DNA of 64,000 nucleotides from Serripes groenlandicus. Lineage: Eukaryota; Mollusca; Bivalvia; Cardiida; Cardiidae. This document shows, piece by piece, positions 19,891-30,851 of this stretch. The DNA lies in assembly GCA_031761405.1 (NCBI GenBank), contig JASEVX010000013.1:41725653-41789652 (forward strand), read 5' to 3'. The position numbers were made by a program, and so were the translations under genes. Numbering within the stretch: position 1 is the stretch's first letter; the number at the start of each line of letters is the position of its first letter. The notes beneath the pieces were generated by a model, which saw only the letters and a program-made list of their open reading frames with translations, was not told where the DNA came from and searched no databases.

Positions 19891-20131
19891 TGAGCCTTCC
19901 CGCGAAAAAACCACATCATGGCCTCTGCGTAATGTATCGACCCAGATAACCTGGCCTACACATTCCGTCTTCGGGGGATAAAGGTATAGAGTAATGTTTC
20001 CTTAAACAGAAAATCCACAGGAGGAGGCGAAAAGTGTCCGTCCGGGTGCGCCTAAGCTGCATGCTGAGGTTGATCCGGGTCGATATTTTACGCAGAGACC
20101 ACACTGTTGGTTTTTCTCACGGGACGGCTCA
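19891..20131 (-). mobile_element. MITE-A copy 7
   Basis: TGAGCCTTCCCGCG to GGGACGGCTCA. An internal deletion removes much of the CAGCCTGCGCAGTCC block (now CAGATAACCTGGCCTAC). TA precedes it. Confidence 0.83.
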
Positions 20132-20614
20132 ATTTATCAGGAAACGATTGAAGAAAAACCTTGTAAAATCGGACTGAACCGTCGAAGCCCACCGGGAAAG
20201 GGATCATACACGGTTCACGCACGTTCACAATTACCGCGCGACGGAAACCACTCAGCTACAGCGAATTCATATCGAATGATTACAAAAAGAGGGGGGTATA
20301 CGATATCCATGTTTTGGCAGTTTAAGAGAAACATTAATTGGTCTAGACGGTTTGTACAATGATCCAAAAAAACATAACACGCGGCTTCAGATTTCGGGTC
20401 TCGTTTTGGCATTTTCGTAGGGTGGGAGTCTCGAGACAGAATATGCGTCGGAGCCAATCTCTCCAATGTCTACATTTTCCATTTAATATACTAATGTAAT
20501 GTAGTCGTTGGTACACATTTTGACAAATCAATGGAATCGTATCCCTACTCGTTTTACGTCAATGTAACATAACGTGATGCAAAAACCGGAGTGTCTAAAA
20601 AATACCTTATCCCC
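20132..20614. other. Unassigned unique-looking sequence
   Basis: Richer in GC than its surroundings in places. A minus-strand frame of 83 codons (20215-20466) opens with MERLAPTHILSRDSHPTK, but I see no domain, splice structure or repeat match and do not call it a gene. Confidence 0.4.
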
Positions 20615-20786
20615 GAGAAGCAGCTCAAACGAATTAGTTTGCACTTCCTGACAATATTCGGAAGCCAGGATAGAGGAACTGTTATCGCCCGCCCCCCGTG
20701 CACATATCGGTCTATCTGCTGATAATTGCTGAACAAACCTGTTAAACTGGGGTTTTATGAAGTTTACGTTCATGTTGTAATTTTAA

Positions 20787-21205
20787 CTCTTTCCCTGTCG
20801 AATTTCACGAAGTCGAATCGTCCATGTTGAAAATTCGGCCAGTCCATTTTTCGTAAATCAAGCAATTTGGTAGCATTAACTGTTTAAGTGGCAAACAATG
20901 CAGATTTCAAGAGAGATAGTCTCACCTGCTCCTGCATTATTTGCAAAAGCCTTTAACCATTTCCTTCCAATACGACAATTCTGCAGCAGACGACTTTGAA
21001 CATATTTCGTCAAAAAATAGAAAATCTCTATAATTGAATGGATAACCTATGACTAATAGTGAAAAACATTGTGGCAAAAGGAGATATTCCCCGTTTTGAG
21101 CAATTTCTTATTTTGTCACTATGTTTTCAAAAAGCCGTCTGCTGCAGAGGCGTCACAAAGTGTCTATATGTGGGAAAGGGTTAATTGCCTTTGGCAGCGA
21201 ATGAT
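20787..21205 (-). mobile_element. MITE-C inserted in the satellite array and itself split by MITE-D
   Basis: TTAA at 20783-20786, then CTCTTTCCCTGTCGAATTTC. The right end TTGGCAGCGAATGAT leads to ATAA (21206-21209), a worn TTAA. Intact neighbouring units read AATTTAACCTAC, which shows the pre-insertion TTAA. Confidence 0.85.
20957..21180 (-). mobile_element. MITE-D nested in MITE-C at TTAA
   Basis: A 224-bp copy between TTAA at 20953-20956 and 21181-21184. Unsplit MITE-C copies read GCCTTTAATTGCCTTTGG at this point (for example 39090-39107), so the empty site is a single TTAA. Confidence 0.93.
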
Positions 21206-22450
21206 ATAACCTACTTAATTATCATTTTAAGTTCTTTTACGATTTGTTTGCACTTGAGACAATATCAGGAGGTCAAGATAGATGTATATGTTACAGAGGA
21301 TTTTTTATGAAAGTTATAATTTAACCTACTAATTCATCATAATAAGTTCTTCTATGATAGTTTGCAATTTTAGACAATAATAGAAAGCCTTGAAAGATGT
21401 ATGGTTATACCCCCATGCATATTTAGGACTATCTATGTATGTTTGCTCTCCAAAACTGTTACAATGGGTTTTATGAAAGTTAAAGTTCAAAATGAAATTT
21501 AACCTACTAATTCATCATTATAAGTTCTTCTATAATAGTTTGCAATTTAGACAATATTAGAAAGCCTTGAAAGATGTATGGTTATGACCCCATGCATATT
21601 TAGGACTATATATTTATGTGTGTTCTCCAAAACTGTTACAGTGGGTTTTTATCAAAGTTAACGTTCAAAATGTAAGTTAACTTACTGAATTGTAATTTTA
21701 AATTCTTCCACGAATCCGTCAAACGTAATAGTTTGCAATTTCAGACCATTTTAGGAGGTCACGATATAAATATATATTTTTCAATTGATTATTACTCTAT
21801 TAGAGTGAATTTTCCGATCACGTTGCATTATGTTTTAGCATACTAATATCGAAAGAAAAACTTATTCTGAAAACAGAAAATATAGAAAGAAAAGAAGAAG
21901 ATATCTTATTATCTGGAATTAAAGAAATTCGAAAATCTAATGATATCAGGTAATAAAAAAAACAATATGTAATTTAATGAAATATATTTTTCATGTGAAT
22001 ACACGCAGAACCTCTAAGTGACCATTCCACAATCAAATATTAATGTATTTTATATGTATTTGTTCTTCGTTGCCTCTCTACTCGTAAAGTTGTTAAAAGT
22101 ATAAATTTTGTATTTACTTATAACAAATACAATTCTGTATTCTGTATTCTATAAACCTGTTACAGTGGGTTTTATGACAGTTAACGTTCAAGTTGTAATT
22201 ATACATACTAAATAAAATTCTGTATTCTGTATTCTATAAATCTGTTACAGTGGGTTTTATGAAAGTTAACGTACAAGTTATAATTAAACCTACTAAATCC
22301 TCATTTCAATATCTTTTGTGAGTCCGTCGGACGCATTAGTTTGGACTTTCAGACACTATTAGTAAGTTTAGAATGATGTATACTTTAGTAATCATCCCCA
22401 TGCATAGTTCGGACTATCTATTGATTAGTGCTTTACAAAAGAGATACAAT

Positions 22451-23291
22451 CCGTGTTACTTTGTATTTGCCCCAAATATTCTATTGTAAGGAAAAACAAT
22501 TATTTCATTGGTATTGTGGAAGAACTGAAACGGTTGATTTTATTAACTTAATGAAAATTAATAATTGTAAAACCTTTTAATGATATTTATTACAAAACTT
22601 ATGAGGGAAATTGATAATTTGTAGGAACACTTATTTCATAAGACATGAATTTTGTGTTTTCTGTAATGTATTGCTTGTTTTGCATATAGCATATTTATAC
22701 TAATCATATAGAAATTTTCACATGATGTATTATTATTTGTATCATTTGATTATGTATTTTGGGCCGGTGATTACGTAAATAAATAAATTGAAATTGAAAA
22801 CTGAAATTATGCAAGTTTAGGTTCCGGTTGTAATTTAAACGGAGAACATTTGCATAGATTGTCTGCGAGTCCATAGTCAATTTACATATTCACAGCCTTA
22901 TGCGGTTGATTTCCTGCAATACGTCTCATTAACGGACGTGCAGGCAAATCCTGGTCTGCCGTGTACGTAAATCCAGTTGCATTCCTTGCAATTCGATATT
23001 GTATTTAAGAAAATTATACTAAATGCGTCTTGCTATGCACAGACTGGTTTAACTGTTGCAAAGGAAACGTCCTAAAATATGTGCTTGATTTGTCCAAATA
23101 TATTTAAAAAATAATAATTTAGAAACTAGAAAAAAACTACATAAACAATTTTATATTTTTATATGTTATTGTTTATAAATTATCAATCTTTCTTCAATAG
23201 AAACTTTTCTCAATGTTCATTATAAAGCTGACATGTCATGTAAATATATGTTAAATTGTGTTTATGAATAGAAACTGAATTAGCTTTTATC
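22451..23291. other. No feature recognised; possible retroelement tail
   Basis: AT-rich, no gene. Near 22777 a stretch reading AAATAAATAAATTGAAATTG resembles the 3' ends of some non-LTR elements, but no coding sequence is attached. Confidence 0.4.
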
Positions 23292-23462
23292 ACATGACAA
23301 TGCTTGTATCCGATTTAATATACCCATTACGTATTTCTTTATATGTCACACGTGTAATATAACATGACCGAATCATTATTTTTGTATTCATCCGCAAATG
23401 TTTACAAAATGGCTGAAAACGTGTATCCGGTAAACACAAACGTCACGATAGATGGACGAGGT
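23292..23462 (+). repeat. Repeat G copy 2, short
   Basis: Matches 33724-33892. It includes CCATTACGTATTTC and an ATG at 23409 in context ACAAAATGG, opening MAENVYPVNTNVTIDGRG. The match ends after GACGAG. The next bases are GTACCG rather than GTAACA, so the donor-like end seen in copy 1 is weaker here. Confidence 0.75.
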
Positions 23463-23504
23463 ACCGAGGGTCTTTGGCTCTCAGGCCTGTCGGGTTGACC
23501 TTAC

Positions 23505-23615
23505 GACTTACTCGCCGGTGTCAGGATATATGGACCAGTAGCACTGGTAGCTTCCCGAAGAAACGCCGTTATATAACTGACACATTGTTGAAAATGGTAT
23601 AAACTCCATACAAAC
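23505..23615 (+). mobile_element. SINE-2 3' end
   Basis: GTGTCAGGATATATGGACCA, GTAGCACTGGTAGCTTCCC and AACGCCGTTATATAACTGAC, ending in CCATACAAACAAA. Head absent. The next 280 bp (23616-23899) hold nothing recognised. Confidence 0.75.
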
Positions 23616-23899
23616 AAATACAACACGTAACACCGTTGGCCCATACGAACCCGCCCATTTCGTATACCACCGAAGCAGAACAACATAGTTGCATGTAAGT
23701 GTATCGTCTGCACTTTTCTCCCAGACTTCAAAGTCTGTATAAATGTACGACTGGATTAACTTTATTATACTCTTACGTCATAACGGTGGGTCAAGTCAAT
23801 TATTTCCAACAGATGTATGATTCAGACTGTTGTCATGGTAACGTTTTTTCTATATATCAAAGGTTTTTCAATGTCCAGCAGAGGTTTGCGAGTTATAAT

Positions 23900-24105
23900 T
23901 GAACCGTTCGACGAGAATATCGACCCGGATCAGCCTAAGCATGCCGCGCAGGCTAACCCGGACAGACACTTTTCGCCTCCTGTGGATTTTCTGTTTCAGG
24001 AATCATTACTCTATATCTCTATCCCCCTGAGGCGGAATGTGTCGGCCCGGATCAGTCTGCGCGGCGCAGGTTGATCTGGATCGATACATTACGCAGATTC
24101 CATAA
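23900..24105 (+). mobile_element. MITE-A copy 8, right end lost
   Basis: TGAACCGTTCGACGAG at the left; the right arm stops at GCAGATTCCATAAT. It abuts copy 9 through TTACGCAG...TTTTGCGTAA, an inverted junction where the two inner ends have been removed. Confidence 0.8.
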
Positions 24106-24319
24106 TTTTGCGTAATGTATCGACCCGCCTCAGCAGAAGCATGCTGCGCAGGCTAAGCCGGACAGACACTTTTCTGTTTCAGGAATCATTACTCTATACC
24201 TCTAATCCCCCAGAGACGGAATGTGTCGGCCCGTATTAGCCTGCTCGGACTGTGCAGGCTGATCTGGGTCGATACATTACGCAGAGTCCATAATGTTGGT
24301 TTTCTCGTGAAACAGCTCA
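24106..24319 (+). mobile_element. MITE-A copy 9, left end lost
   Basis: Starts inside the arm (TTGCGTAATGTATCGACCC) and ends TGAAACAGCTCA. A MITE-D dimer begins 8 bases further on. Confidence 0.82.
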
Positions 24320-24327
24320 TATCTTAA

Positions 24328-24738
24328 CCCTTTCCCTCAAACGACAATTCAGCAGCAGACGACTTTGAACGTATTTCGTCAAAACATAGAAAATCTCCAT
24401 AATTGAATGGATAACCTATGACTAAAAGTGAAAAACATTGTGGCAAAAGGAGAAATTGCACGTTTTGTGCAATTTCTTCTTTTGTCACTATGTTTTCAAA
24501 ACGCCGTCTCCTTTAACCCTTTCCCTCATACGACAATTCTGCAGCAGACGACTTTGAACGTATTTCGTTAAAACATAGAAAATCTCCATAATTGAATGGA
24601 TAACCTATGACTAAAAGTGGAAAACATTGTGGCAAAAGGAGAAATTGCACGTTTTGTGCAATTTCTTCCTTTGTCACTATGTTTTCAAAAAGCCGTCTGC
24701 TGCAGAGGCGTCCGAAAGCGTTTATATGAGGGAAAGGG
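24328..24738 (-). mobile_element. MITE-D tandem dimer, TTAA flanked
   Basis: TTAA at 24324-24327 and 24739-24742. First unit 24328-24512 lacks its last 40 bases (stops at ACGCCGTCTCC). The second, 24517-24738, is complete. A single TTAA (24513-24516) joins them. Both hairpins have apex GCACGTTTTGTGC. The same junction occurs in the dimer at 25822. Confidence 0.9.
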
Positions 24739-24742
24739 TTAA

Positions 24743-25082
24743 ATCGCTTAACAAGGATCGTAGAATATATATTAAATTGATACAGAGACGGTGACGACAC
24801 AAAATTAAAAATAATATTTTTTATTAATATGTCAAGTAAGAAAAGGATTTCAGGACGTAACAGGTAGCTATTAACAATGCTATATTTATTGGCAATTTAA
24901 CATACAGTCACAAAGTGTTGCGAGAACCATTACAATCTCGTAAAGTCACGCGAAGTCTCGACAATAATGAGGGCAATGTGACAATTTTGGAAGATTATTT
25001 GTTTCATCCGTTATCGCTTTATTGAGTCACGTGGCATAGAAGAAGGGACGTCGACTGTGAACATGTAATCGTTTTATTACAA
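24743..25082. other. No feature recognised
   Basis: AT-rich, no gene or repeat match. Confidence 0.5.
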
Positions 25083-25231
25083 TCTTTCAGCGTGGAATTT
25101 CGTAAAGTGGACTACTCCATTTTTAGAATGGGGACTGACACCATGTTTCATGTAATAATAGTTTTGGAATATTTTGAAATGAATTTGTATTGATTGCAAA
25201 AATCAAAATGTTGCCATTGGCGCCGAATGAG
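25083..25231 (-). mobile_element. MITE-C, hairpin deleted
   Basis: TCTTTCAGCGTGGAATTTCG to GGCGCCGAATGAG, then TTAA at 25232-25235. The central hairpin is gone. Confidence 0.65.
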
Positions 25232-25410
25232 TTAAATTGATATCAATTTATTTTATGATGTCCAAAATATTCAGATATCAGACAAAATCATCCTTGTAAT
25301 ATGCAATGGCTTAATATTAATAAATATAACAATTTAAAGTCAAGTTCTTATAGGGAAGTATTACTGAATTGATGTAGATGCATTTTAGAACATTATTCTT
25401 TTCGGGACTA

Positions 25411-25709
25411 GCCGAGCCCCGATAACTTTGTCGGTAGCGACGCAGGCTGTCAATCCAGGGGTTGTGTGTTCGAACCCTAGCTCGGCCAACATTCTTTCCG
25501 ACGTTTGACAAACGTCACTGTGACAAGCGTCATTCGTCTTCCACCAATAAGCTAACGGTTTATGTGGAAAAGCAGCCAGTTGCTTGGAAAGACTGTTGTG
25601 TGGAGTACTGGTGTGAGTGAGATAGCCAGGAAACATATGAGTACTTGAACTGGTGGCCGTGATATGACTGGCAATTTGTTGAAAACGGCGTTAAACCCCA
25701 ATCAATCTA
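25411..25709 (+). mobile_element. SINE-1, near full length
   Basis: The head GCCGAGCCCCGATAACTTTG has an altered A box; the B box is GTTCGAACCC. Flanks CTTTTCGGGACTA and CTATTCGGGATGA suggest an eroded target duplication. Confidence 0.87.
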
Positions 25710-25821
25710 TTCGGGATGACGTTATCATGCCTTTTTGTGTTTCCCACGTTGTGGTTACTCAAACGAACCGGCTACCTGTGTTCAGCAGCCACCTTTGACT
25801 CTCCCCTTGGTGGCTGCTTAA

Positions 25822-26205
25822 CCCTTTCCCTCATACGCCAATTCTGCAGCAGACGACTTTGAACATATTTTGTCAGATGGATAACCTATGTATAAAAGTG
25901 GAAAACATTGTGACAAAAGGAGAAATTGCACGTTCTGTGCAATTTCTTCTTTTGTCACTATGTTTTCAAAACGCCGTCTGCTTTAACCCTTTCCCTCATA
26001 CGCCAATTCTGCAGCAGACGACTTTGAACATATGTTGTCAAAAAATAGAAAATCTCTATAATTGAATGGATGACCTGTGACTAAAAGTGGAAAACATTGT
26101 GGCAAAAGGAGAAATTGCTCGATTTGAGCAATTTCTTCTGTTGTCGCTATGTTTTCAAAAATCCGTCTGCTGCAGAGTCGTCAGAAAGCGTCTATATGAG
26201 GGAAA
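25822..26205 (-). mobile_element. MITE-D tandem dimer, second locus
   Basis: TTAA at 25818-25821 and an internal TTAA at 25983-25986. First unit truncated at ACGCCGTCTGC, exactly as at 24328, and also lacking about 40 bases after TTTTGTCAG. Apices GCACGTTCTGTGC and GCTCGATTTGAGC. The right terminus is cut at GAGGGAAA. Confidence 0.88.
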
Positions 26206-26720
26206 TTTGCCTATATTTATTTACGTTTGTCTTAGCCATATTCTTCCTTTCTGTAAATGGCCAAAGACAAATTGCGTCGATGATTGCCAATAAAGGATTG
26301 ACTGAATTGAATTAAACCTATGTAGATTCATCAAATATGCGTTTGAAGAAAAGAATATCAATTTACCACGATAACATGATTATGCATAGGATTTGTCTCT
26401 AAGTCATTTTGGCTCATCCTTTTCCAAATTAGCAGATGATTAATTTTAAAGTGTTATATTATAAATGAAATTGAACTGATAAAATACTGATATATCGAAG
26501 GTGTATACTCTCCCAATAATTTATTTTCATCTGTTTAACTAGTATATGTCGCGATATATGAAATTGAATTCGTATTTGTAACTGTTTTTGCATTAATGAT
26601 TTACTTTAATTTAAATAAATAGAAAAATAAAGAATCTATCTATCTAAATATATGTATGCATTCGTTACAGTGAAGATGTCAGCATGTATAGGTTAGTTAA
26701 ACAAGTAGAGACTTAAACGA
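26206..26720. other. No feature recognised; possible retroelement tail
   Basis: AATAAAGGATTGACTGAATTGAA near 26289 looks like a non-LTR element's end, without coding sequence. The rest is AT-rich. Confidence 0.4.
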
Positions 26721-27672
26721 TTTCAGGTTGGATATCCTACAGCGCCTTCCATATATTTCAGGTTGGATATTCTATAGCGCCACCAAAATATCTCAGGTTG
26801 GATATCCTAGAGCGCAACTCATATATTTCAGGTTGGATATCCTACAGCGCCACCCATATATTTCAGGTTAGATATCCTACAGCGCCACCCATATATTTCA
26901 GGTTAGATATCCTACAGCGCCACCCATATATTTCAGGTTAGATATCCTACAGCGCCACCCATATATTTCAGGTTGGATATCTTACATCGCCACCCATATA
27001 TTTCAGGTTGGATATCTTACAGCGCCACCCATATATTTCAGGTTGGATATCCTACAGTGCCACCCATATATGTCAGGTTGGATATCCTACAGCGCCACCC
27101 ATATATTTCAGGTTGCATATCCTATAGCGCCATCCATATATTTCAGGTTGGATATCATACAGCGCCACCGAAATATTTCCGGTTGGATATCCTACAGCGC
27201 AACCCAAATATTTCTGGTTGGATATCCTACAGCACCACCCATATATTTCAGGCAGGATATCCTACAGCGCCACCCAAATATTTCAGATTGGATATCCTAC
27301 AGCGCCACCCATATATTTCAGGCAGAATATCCTACAGCGCAACCCAAATATTTCAGGTTTGATATCCTATAGCGCCAACCAAATATTTCATGTTGTATAT
27401 CCTATAGCACAACCTAAATATTTCAGGTTGGATATCCTATAGCACAACCCAAATAGTTTAGGTTAGATATCCTATAGTGCCACCCAAATATTTCAGGTTG
27501 GATAGTCTATATAGCACAACCCAAATATTTCAGGTTGGATATCCTATAGCACAACCAAAATATTTCAGGTCGGATATCCTATAGCGCCACCCAAATATAT
27601 GTTAGGATGGATAACTTAGAGTGCCACCCAAATATTTCAGGTAGGATATTCTACAACGCAATCCAACTATTT
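26721..27672 (+). repeat. 35-bp minisatellite, about 27 units
   Basis: Unit GGTTGGATATCCTACAGCGC, CACC(C/A)ATATATTTCA. The left part mostly has ATATATTTC; the right part drifts to AAATATTTC and AGCACAACC. Open frames of up to 129 codons are repeat by-products. Confidence 0.95.
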
Positions 27673-27917
27673 GACTACGATTCGACTAGCTTTTTTCCTT
27701 AACCGATACAAAAGACAGTTTCCTAATTCGAAGTGCTGTGGCGTGTATGAGAAAAGGTGATCGATCTTGATCAAGTCACGTATACGTTACTTCCCGTAGA
27801 TTCATTGGTTACGTAATGGTGAACATTCCCGAGAACAATTTGATTTATCGGGTCGGAAAGTCGGGCTGTAGGCCGTAATGTGGAGTCTATGTAACATAGA
27901 TATTATGTTACCATACA

Positions 27918-28143
27918 TCCTTTCCCACATCCAAAGGCCTTCTGACGCCTTCGCACCGGACGACTTTTTGAAAAAAAAAGTGTTGGAAAAGAAGAAATTG
28001 CTCATTATGCGCAAATTCTCATTTATTTAGCCAAAATGTTTTTCTACTTTATTCAATAATTGTTAATATATTTCAAAATAAATATCATATTTCTTCCGTA
28101 TATTTACACCAAAATCAAGTTGAAGTAACTAGTGAATGGGTTA
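27918..28143 (+). repeat. Degenerate MITE-D
   Basis: ATCCTTTCCCACATCC at the left, CTTCTGACGCCTTCGCACCG, a weak hairpin (TTGCTCATTATGCGCAAAT), and GTGAATGGGTTAAG at the right. Confidence 0.7.
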
Positions 28144-28188
28144 AGTGGTTTAGTGGTTTTGCTTGTTCAGAACGGATTTTTAAAGCGA

Positions 28189-28557
28189 CTGAAATCCAGA
28201 TGGCACGAAAAAAAAAAAAAAATATCGAATTCGCCCTAAATGTTATTCTTTATGTTATCCAAGTAAAACCAGGGTAGAAAATGTATCGTTTTTTATCAAT
28301 AAAGTGAACTTGAGTCGTTTTCAATTGTCCCGATGAAGGGGTTTCCTATTTAAAAATACTTACCCCGTTACTGACAGGGTAGAATTTGCGACGGAAAAAA
28401 TATCGAAAACAAGAAAATCTCACCGATTATAGGGGTATGTAATATGTCAGTTATCATATGTTAATGCCCCAAATACAAAAATAACACTTATTTTCTTAAA
28501 ATTGGAAATTTTCTTTTTTTTCGACAGTTGGGTATCTGGAGTTCTGTCGCTTTAACA
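28189..28557. mobile_element. MITE-N, TIR element of about 369 bp
   Basis: Left end TTTTAAAGCGACTGAAATCC, then CAGATGGC, and a right end GGTATCTGGAG, TTCTGTCGCTTTAAC. The TIRs pair over about 20 bases with mismatches. A-rich and T-rich runs lie just inside. No coding sequence. Confidence 0.65.
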
Positions 28558-28587
28558 ACAATGGATCTAACATTTTTGAAATACAGT

Positions 28588-28745
28588 CCATACTTTGTTT
28601 AAAGACCACCCATAGGAGTAGAACAATATGGCCTTTGTTCACAGGTTGTCTTTAATTGCATGGTCCTTTATAAAGAAAATGAGCAATTAGGAAAATTAAA
28701 AGGCTGGTCGCTATAAACAGGGAATTGCTATATTGTTATCTGAGG
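28588..28745 (+). mobile_element. MITE-F copy 2, right end lost
   Basis: TTTGTTTAAAGACCACCCAT at the left, then CTTTGTTCACAGGTTGTC and GGTCGCTATAAACAGGGAAT. It stops after ATTGCTATA. Confidence 0.7.
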
Positions 28746-29057
28746 GAAATTGCACAAATAATCTTGAAGACAAACTTGTGTAACTTCAGAAAAAGGGCTG
28801 CCCAGAGTAATCTTTGATTGTGATTCTACCACCCCTTTATCTGTAATGTTTGCTGAACTTAAATGGATGACATTTCAAGAACGATTTATTTATCAGAAAG
28901 CCAGTCAAATGTTTAAAACATTCCCAGGAAATGCCCCTGATTGCCTTAGTACATCATTTACGTTTACGTCTGATATGCATACAAGACTATTACGTTCAGC
29001 CACTACATTCCAGTTGTATACACCAACACATAAGTTGGAAATATATCGAAATACATT
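28746..29057. other. No feature recognised
   Basis: Two overlapping frames of 84 and 88 codons exist here, but the second runs into a MITE-A. Neither shows a known domain. Confidence 0.45.
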
Positions 29058-29320
29058 TGAGACGTTCCACGAGAAAACCAACATTATTGACTCTGCGTAA
29101 TGTATCGACCCAGATCAGCCTGCGCAGTCCGCGCAGGCTAATCCGGCCGACACATTTCGTCTCAGGGGGGATAGAGGCAAGGAGTAATGATTCCTGAAAC
29201 AAAAAATCCACAGGAGATTAAAGGTTTCTATCCGGATTAGCCTGCGCGGCATGCTTAGGCTGATCCGTGTCGATCCATTACGCAGAGTCAATAATGTTGG
29301 TTTTCTCGTGGAACGGCTCA
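29058..29320 (-). mobile_element. MITE-A copy 10
   Basis: TGAGACGTTCCACGAG to GTGGAACGGCTCA. TA follows. Both arms are well kept. Confidence 0.85.
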
Positions 29321-29463
29321 TATTAATGAGCAAATTTTTTTATTTGATATTACTATAGGTAACATACATAGTGTCATCAACTGAATTAATGACATTTCGC
29401 ATGTTACCAACATATCGATGCTGTATAATTAAGTTGTGACAGTTCATTTATGCTCGTTAACAT

Positions 29464-29753
29464 TGATTGATTGGGGTTTAACGCCATTTTTAAAAATTTC
29501 TCAGTCAGATCACGGCGGCCAGTTCACCTACTCATGTGTTTCCTGGTTTTCTCACACCAGTACTCCACACAACAATCTTCCCAATCAACTAGCTGCTTTT
29601 CCACATAGACTTAGCCGATTGGTGGAAGACGAATGACGCTTGTCGCAATGACTTTTGTCAAACGTCGGAAAGAAAGTTGGCCGAGCCGGGATTCGAACTC
29701 ACAACCCCTGAATTGACAGCCTGCGTCGTTACCGACTGAGCTACCGGGACTCG
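29464..29753 (-). mobile_element. SINE-1, minus strand, 14-bp duplication
   Basis: A complete copy bounded by ATGCTCGTTAACAT at 29450-29463 and 29754-29767. The head has a good A box (read on minus as TAGCTCAGTCGG) and B box GTTCGAATCC. The exact flanks make this one of the youngest SINEs here. Confidence 0.94.
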
Positions 29754-29839
29754 ATGCTCGTTAACATATATTCGACCTTTGCGTGTCAAATTGTCGCTTA
29801 CAAAATCGTTCGATATAAAACAGGTTAAATAACTCATAT

Positions 29840-30190
29840 AAATAAATGATATAGAGAAGCGGTGATTTTCGAATGTTCCCATTGTATATCATCGAACGTT
29901 GGTTGGATTGTGCAATTTCATTGTACAACACTTTCTTCTATGTGGAAAAGCAGCCAGTTGCTTGGGAAAATTGTTGTGTGGAGTACTGGTGTGAGAAAAA
30001 CCAGGAAATGCATGAGTAGGTGAACTGGCGTCCGTGATATAACTGAGAAATTGTTAACAACGGCGTTAAACCCCAATCAATCAACAACAAGTTCGAGCAC
30101 GTGCGCATGAGTATAGGGTCAATTCGAAAGGACATGTTATGCGGTGTCGTCAGAAGCGAAGTAATTTGGTCTGACTTTTCAATAATATGT
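29840..30190. repeat. Repeat L pieces around a SINE-1 fragment
   Basis: 29840-29930 matches GAAGCGGTGATTTTCGAATG of repeat L. 30117-30190 matches GGTCAATTCGAAAGGACATG and TTTGGTCTGAC. Between them sits the SINE-1 fragment 29940-30084, which probably split one L copy. Confidence 0.55.
29940..30084 (+). mobile_element. SINE-1 3' half
   Basis: TATGTGGAAAAGCAGCCAGT to GTTAAACCCCAATCAATCAA. 5'-truncated: no head. Confidence 0.85.
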
Positions 30191-30261
30191 TATATTTCAA
30201 CTTATCAGCAACAATCAACCGATACGTCAAACGTATCACGAGCCATTTTTTCACTTTTTAA

Positions 30262-30449
30262 CCTTTTCCAACATACAACAAATCTGCAGCAGATGACTTT
30301 GAAAATCTATAGACCAAACAAACAGGAAATCTCTAAAAATAAAAGTGATTCAACGACATTATGAGCAATTTCTTCTTTTATCAAAATGTTTTCAAAAACT
30401 CGTCTGTTGCAGAGGCATCAGAAAGAAAGTGTCTACATGTGGGAAAGGG
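30262..30449 (-). mobile_element. MITE-D, TTAA flanked, internally shortened
   Basis: TTAA at 30258-30261 and 30450-30453. About 188 bp. The hairpin's first arm is largely lost (ACATTATGAGCAATTTC remains). TIR CCTTTTCCAACATA against TACATGTGGGAAAGGG. Confidence 0.85.
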
Positions 30450-30453
30450 TTAA

Positions 30454-30820
30454 TTATATCCTGACGAATATTCCGGCCTCGAAACTATAAAACTCTGAAA
30501 ACCGTCGTTCCCTGTGCTCTGAAATTAACCCTATTCTCCAAATAAGGCGTTTGATTGGTCGATTTCAACAAAGAAGTTGAGAAAAAACAATTGAGCATTT
30601 GCGACCATCGTATTCCCAGATCGGCCAGCACATCAGCGCAGTCTGATCCGGATCTGTTATGTTGCCCAATACGTCATATAAGGTTTTCAAGAAGCGTCTA
30701 TAAAGCAGTATCCACTCGGATCTTTAGATTGGGTACACGTGCAGGTCTTTTTTCACACGTGCAATAACTACGTCAAGGTTGAACAATCAGCTACTAGTAC
30801 TGAAGCGCAACATCGAAGCA

Positions 30821-30851
<31 letters not shown>

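Larger units (their letters stand above)
20615..22450 (+). repeat. Satellite-like array, units of about 170 bp
   Basis: Units share AGTTTGCAATTTTAGACAAT, GGAGGTCA or GAAAGCCTTGAAAGATGTA, CCCCATGCATATTTAGGACTA, CTGTTACAGTGGGTTTTATG and TTAACCTACTAATTCATCA. Units begin near 20615, 21206, 21315, 21500 and 21675. Partial units occur at 22150-22215 and 22238-22450, after a 350-bp non-repeat stretch. A MITE-C carrying a MITE-D interrupts the first unit. Confidence 0.8.

Noticed and set aside
20215..20466. 83-codon minus-strand frame in a less repetitive stretch
   Set aside because: Composition is not convincingly coding and no family is recognised. Kept only as an unassigned region.
28846..29197. 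Two overlapping plus-strand frames of 84 and 88 codons
   Set aside because: The second extends into a MITE-A. No domain features in either.
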